Origin: Trichoplusia ni
Taxonomy: Eukaryota; Arthropoda; Insecta; Lepidoptera; Noctuidae
DNA: 64,000 nt
Assembly: GCF_003590095.1 (NCBI RefSeq)
Contig: NC_039494.1
Location: 9,238,001 to 9,302,000, forward strand
Direction: 5' to 3'
Shown here: in pieces, positions 59,149 through 64,000 of the stretch
Numbering within the stretch: the first letter of the stretch is position 1
Layout of the letters: every line of letters begins with the position of its first letter
Notes under the pieces: model-generated
What the model was told of the DNA's origin: nothing
The model's input: the letters and a program-made list of their open reading frames with translations, nothing else
Databases searched by the model: none
Program-made: the position numbers and the translations under genes

Positions 59149-59370
59149 CCTTACTAATATTATAAATGTGAAAGTATCTCTGTCTGTCTGTCTGTTACGC
59201 TTTCACGTCTAAACCACTGAACTGATTTTAATGAAATTTGGTACAGACATAGAGTTGACATTGAGAAAGAACAAAGGATAGTTTTTATCCCGGACTTTTG
59301 AAGAGTTCTCTTGGAAACGTGATATAACCGTCCTCGACGCGGGCGAAGCCGCGGGCGAAAAGCTAGTCTT
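59149..59370 (-). repeat. Dispersed repeat, inverted near full-length copy
   Basis: ccttactaatattataaatg at the left end, then a (ctgt)n run and ccactgaactgattttaatg, to gcgggcgaagccgcgggcga at the right end. The complement of that end is the family head. Confidence 0.8.
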
Positions 59371-59633
59371 TTTATATGTCTGAGTATACCTGAGAGCGAC
59401 ATTTAAAACATGAAAAGGCCCTAGCATAGCTTCACTGAATTTCCAATTGTTATGTTGGTAAAATGCTTAAGAGTATACGAATGCTGCCAATTTAATGCAA
59501 TTTCCATTAATTCTTCGGCCATTGTAAATAGCAGAATCGGAAGACTGATTCTTGAGTGGAGGCCGCGCATCCTTCTTCCATCCACATGTACATATAATAT
59601 ATGTTATAGATACATATATGTATTGTTTATACT

Positions 59634-59876
59634 AGGTGTTGCCCGCGACTCTGTCTGCGTGGACGTTTTACAGCACTCGGTGGTCCCCGTTACTTAGTGA
59701 TCTTATAACTATTACACACCTTTTCAATTTTCCCTCGGGAACTATTTCAAAAATCGGGACAAAAGGTAGCTTATGTATTTGCCATGTCAATGGCTATATG
59801 CATGCCAAATTTCATCCAAATCCGTTCAGCCGTTTTTGCGTGATTGACTAACATTTATAATATTAGTAAGGATGTT
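59634..59876 (+). repeat. Dispersed repeat, + copy
   Basis: Head ggtgttgcccgcgactctgt then ctgcgtgg, middle catgccaaatttcatccaaa and tccgttcagccgtttttgcg, tail tttataatattagtaaggat. Confidence 0.75.
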
Positions 59877-59929
59877 ACACATGTTTGAACAAATAAATAT
59901 ATCTTTATCTTTATTCGTAAACGTAATGA

Positions 59930-60045
59930 AGGTCGCCCTGTAGTCAGGTGGGGTGATGATCTTTTTAAGGAGCTCAGTGGCGTGCCCTGGGAGACGCTTA
60001 TGCCCCAAAGACTGAGACGGGCTGATGATGATGATGGTCATAACA
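59930..60045 (+). mobile_element. LINE 3' coding tail remnant
   Basis: tcaggtggggtgatgatctt then tttaaggagctcagtggcgt encodes a RWGDDLFKEL-like segment, followed by a (gat)n run. This is the typical end of RTE-like elements. Confidence 0.55.
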
Positions 60046-60639
60046 AGTACCATAATTTGCTGTTTGTAATGTAACTTAACACAATATACTAAAATGTAAA
60101 AACTTTTCCTGTTTGCCTAAAAAAGATTGGTAAATTATGCTCCCCGTGTGCCAAGTTTCAGTCTAAATGCATACCGAGATACCGCAAAACGGTTGGGGGT
60201 TTCTGGTTATCAAGCTCTATGCTAACATACTGGTTGCGATTTACTCCCTGGTTCAAGCTAGTCCTAACCAAATAAGTAATGAAACAAAGCCCCTTAAATG
60301 ATAAATCTTTGCCCATTTACATTTTTGCTGTATACCTTAATAATATTCAATTCAAATATTAATTTCAAATAAAAGTGGTCACCCATCAAATACATAGCCG
60401 TTAAAACCAAGTGCCGTAACCTTGATACACTTCATTTGTGAATAATTTAACTGTATAACTATCAGGGTTAATGGGATACAGCATACAGCCTAGTGACAGA
60501 TGAACGGATGGACAGGGGTACTACGGTAAAAAAGGGTGCCGTTTTTAAACAGGTACGGATCCATGAAAAAACACATTCTGTACCCGATAGGCTGACATGA
60601 AGATGATACTTAGGCTTCAACTTAACTATGTATGAAGGA

Positions 60640-60780
60640 TTGCAACGCATTGCCATATACCGACACAAAAACGCGGATGACGTAGCACGGAGGTTCAGGT
60701 TTAGACAGTAAGAGTCTGACACTACCCATTTCCTCCCCCGAGGGAATGGGTGTCCATCAGGATTCCCCAGCCTTACCAAA
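60640..60780 (+). repeat. Dispersed repeat, 'aagagtctgacactacccat' family
   Basis: aaggattgcaacgcattgcc, aaacgcggatgacgtagcac, agtaagagtctgacactacc and gggtgtccatcaggattccc, ending in a poly(A) run. Confidence 0.7.
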
Positions 60781-62598
60781 AAAAAAGTCTACACCTAAAC
60801 TATCAGTCAAAATGTACGGTTTATGTGCCCAGTGTACCAACAATACTAAAATAAATAATCTAAATATTAATGGTTTTACTGGCGAGACTAATTCATTATG
60901 GCGTATTAAAAAAGAACGTTTAATGTCTTTCCGCGCGACAAAGGAAATGCCGTAGTGATTCAGTTATTTGTCATCAAACATGTTCAAAAATAGATGAAAC
61001 GGAATCTTATATTGTAAGATTTTTTTTGTGTTTTGTTTATTGTTAACCGACTTCAAAAAGGTGTTATTTATTCGTAAATATTCTTATTCGTCTGTTTTTT
61101 TTTTATGTTTGTTAAATCAGAATCTCGGACTGTATGAACCGACTTTCTTATTTTTTGTTTAACGCGAAAAAGTACTCATTTAATTCTATAGAAATTTCAT
61201 AAAGGTCGGCTTAGTAGTTTTTTATTTGAATACTAACATTTTATTTGAAATTGATGTACGTTCTTGTTGTTAAAATAATATATTTTAAGAGAAACAGCGT
61301 CAAAATATATTTCATATACAAAAAAAAAAACAATTTGGAACTGGATACTAATTGCCTTTTGATATTTTAATGCAAATAAATTTGATATAATAATAATTAA
61401 AATTCTTTGTTTTCTAATATTTCGATTAAATACGTCATATCTTTTATAAGTCAAAGTCAAAATCAATTTCTATACGACAACTTCTTCAATATTTCATAGC
61501 TTTTACAAAATTATTGCAACAAAACTATGTTCATATTTAATAATAAAAAGTAACGTAAACGAACACTTACGTTAAGCACTAATTGACCCAATTTAAAACT
61601 CTCACATACTTTATTCATCTAATGGCTACGGCGAAATGCATTCAGCCTAATAAAAATACCACCTGTATCAGCTGATTAAAAAATAACTTCTACTCTATGG
61701 TTATTAGCAAATTAAAAAGTAAACTTTGCAGTTTATTTTTCGTATTTACTTACGTTAATTTTTTTTGTTCGCTTTTTTTAAGGCACGGGTATACGTATAC
61801 TGCCTTAGAGCTAGACACGTAACCGTAAGTTATAAAATATTTAAAGTAGTTTTAATGTGTTTTAATGTATACAGTAAATTTTAATTTAATTAAATATTTA
61901 TTCAAAATACTACTGTTCACTATATAATTACGTCACAATTTAAAACTATAACGTAATCTTCTGTCCGCTTTAGAATACCTAGACAGGTCGTGTGACCCAG
62001 GTCATGTCTAAGTATATGTTGTCTTGCAAATTAGGTCAGAGGCGATTTCGATTTTATCTTTAAACTATAAGATGTTATACTTATTAATATGACAATAGTA
62101 GGACATCATTAAAAAGGTGATCAATTTTTTTGGTTAGAATTATGACAGCTATTTAAGTTATCTTTTTTTAGCACGTCTTTATTATCGTAGTTTCGAAATT
62201 TTAATCTGGAATAAATAATAGTAATAATAATTTCTACATTAGAATAGTTATTCTTTTGTAAAAAAGAGAAAAAAATATCAACCACTTTTTTGAGTCATAA
62301 CTGACTTATAATAAATAAAACTAAAGACAACAAGGAAAGAGTATTTATATTTGTATTTAAACAGCACTTGCAAAATTAGAACTTCATAGATTTTATCTAA
62401 TAAAAGTCATAGATGGAGTCGACATAACAAGATTATGTATAATATCGAATTTCGACAAAAGTCCAGTTTTCTGAAATATCTGAATGAAACATCTGATTAA
62501 ATAACCTAGAAAATTGCATAGAAAGACAACACAATGATTCACCAAATTTAAAAATAGAATGTTTAAAAATAATGACAGAATAGAAAATCTTTACTCAC

Positions 62599-62660
62599 CA
62601 GGCTATGAGTGTCACCAACAAAATACTATTCACGCACAAAATTCACGTAATTCCTAACTC
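62599..62660 (-). other. Possible distal rapsyn leader exon
   Basis: A consensus donor (CCTG|gtgagtaaag on the - strand) ends at 62599. The bases to its right are free of repeats. It would be joined to the 53.7-kb leader exon across about 8.8 kb. The upstream boundary is arbitrary. Confidence 0.25.
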
Positions 62661-64000
62661 CCACTAATAAAATATAGTCAAAAACACCTTTATTTAATAT
62701 AATAACTACTTATTTATATACAAAATAGTGTTATTTTCTTAATTTTGATGGTTCCAGTCCTTCGGAACGGTTCACACCCCAATCGTAAGGGATGTTGTTC
62801 TCACAGAATAAGAAATGTATGGAGTCGTTATTATGTTGTATAAATATTTTTATGACATTGTTAAAGATAGGGGTGGATATTATTTAGGTTTGTTGTTTCC
62901 TTTGATTTTACTTATCATATTCAGGTATCATGAAAACTTTCTGGAAACATTAATTATGTATGCGTTTACATCATTCATTGCGATACATATTGTGTTACGG
63001 AAAGTATTAGTTACTCTTCCACTTTTCAGCATATATTTGATACAGTTTACTGTTTTACTATTTTAGAAAGTTGTTTTGCTCTCTTTCATGTCGTCGAATG
63101 TATATAATGTTTTAATTACATGCTATTATCAAACACTTTGTTACACAATGATTTGAATAATGTAGTTTAATAAGCGCAATGATATTATTTCATTTTAAAG
63201 ACAACCACCTCAGTTGTTCCAAAAATTTCAAATCTCTATGTACTCAAAAATTCAAAACCAACACACATTAATAATTAATAAGTATACACAACACGTCTCC
63301 ATACGTTTCCTTGTGCAGCAGGCTCCGTTACGTAGCTCAGTGCGCTTGCGCGAACTTTAGTACCCCATAATACAGTCTGGGCCTTTTGGCGCCTCTGGTT
63401 ACAACGTAGTACGTCATTCTACCGCTAGAGGCGTTGGTGTAGTAAAAAGTTTGGTTGCGTACTTTTAATTTAATTTGTGTCGTGCCTCTTTTGTTATTTT
63501 TGCGGGTCTTTTGATATTATGTGGATATTTCATATTAGGAATGAGCTGTATGTTAGTTAACGTAAAAAGGATTTGAGTAATGCCCATTTATAAGCAACTA
63601 TTAGGGAGTATTTGACATGTTTTAATTCAATGAAAGTTATGGCTAAAGCGTATCAATTAACTATAAGAAAAAAAATATTACTAGTAAAAGTGTACCTAAT
63701 ATTATATTTAGGTACTATCAAACATTTAAAACTACTTTTTACATTCCTCTTTGGATAATAAGTTCTTAATTAAAACGAAAATAAGAAACAGCTGAATTTC
63801 CAAGCTTGATATATTACATTGCGTAAAATGTTCATGAAAATACTAGACGGAATAATGTCTTTCTTTCTCATATTTTATTCAAAAGGTTTCTGTTAACACA
63901 TATTTATAATAAAGAACTATAATAAAACAGGTTTTTTATTTCTATTATTGCTCCACAAAACATAAAAGCACATTGTAAGTTTCATCAAATAAATACAAAC
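62661..64000. other. Right edge: no recognised gene
   Basis: AT-rich except for a GC-balanced patch at 63310-63440 (cagtgcgcttgcgcgaactt, ttttggcgcctctggttaca), which could be a promoter or a repeat. An 83-codon hydrophobic open frame (62815-63066, +) has no other support. Confidence 0.5.

Larger units (their letters stand above)
53763..62598. other. Long interval upstream of rapsyn; repeats, no gene recognised
   Basis: Probably leader intron or upstream DNA. It holds repeat fragments at about 54950-55290, 56880-56980, 57590-57725, 58585-58660, 59149-59370, 59634-59876, 59930-60045 and 60640-60780. The open frames at 55616-55879 and 57741-58007 have no splice support, and the second begins inside a repeat. 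Confidence 0.6.

Overview
The window is lepidopteran genomic DNA, most likely from a noctuid-type moth. It is AT-rich, its genes are split by GT-AG introns, its exons are GC-rich against AT-rich introns, and it is saturated with short repeats typical of moth genomes: tRNA-derived SINEs, palindromic MITEs and 3' tails of RTE-like LINEs. There are no bacterial-type operons, CRISPR arrays or rRNA genes.

Three genes can be rebuilt exon by exon with consistent splice phase. (1) IDH3G, the regulatory gamma subunit of mitochondrial NAD-dependent isocitrate dehydrogenase, is on the + strand at 7581-19669: 8 coding exons and 402 residues, complete. (2) A CUEDC2-type CUE-domain protein is on the - strand from 34243 down to at least 27367: 6 exons and 267 residues, with the terminal exon not found. 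(3) A rapsyn homologue (TPR repeats plus C-terminal RING-H2) is on the - strand at 53074-44122: 11 coding exons and 530 residues, plus at least one 5' leader exon near 53.7 kb. A fourth gene enters from the left edge on the - strand. Its first three coding exons (2512-98) encode an acidic protein I do not recognise. It may share a divergent promoter region (about 6.9-7.5 kb) with IDH3G.

Layout: 0.1-6.9 kb, 5' part of the left-edge gene; 7.5-19.7 kb, IDH3G; 19.7-25.2 kb, gene-poor repeats; 25.2-26.4 kb, an unexplained 1.14-kb open frame on the - strand; 27.4-34.2 kb, CUEDC2; 34.2-44.1 kb, intergenic repeats with a possible + strand first exon at about 39.9 kb; 44.1-53.8 kb, rapsyn; 53.8-64 kb, long leader intron or upstream DNA with no recognisable gene.

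The genes are not a functional cluster: TCA-cycle enzyme, ubiquitin-binding regulator and synaptic scaffold. The observations most worth checking are the 1.14-kb open frame, which starts in a proline-rich tract with 30-bp-phased Asp-Pro repeats; a truncated tandem duplication of a CUEDC2 exon; a GC-AG intron in rapsyn; and a rapsyn N-terminus that carries a long extension and lacks the myristoylation glycine of vertebrate rapsyn.
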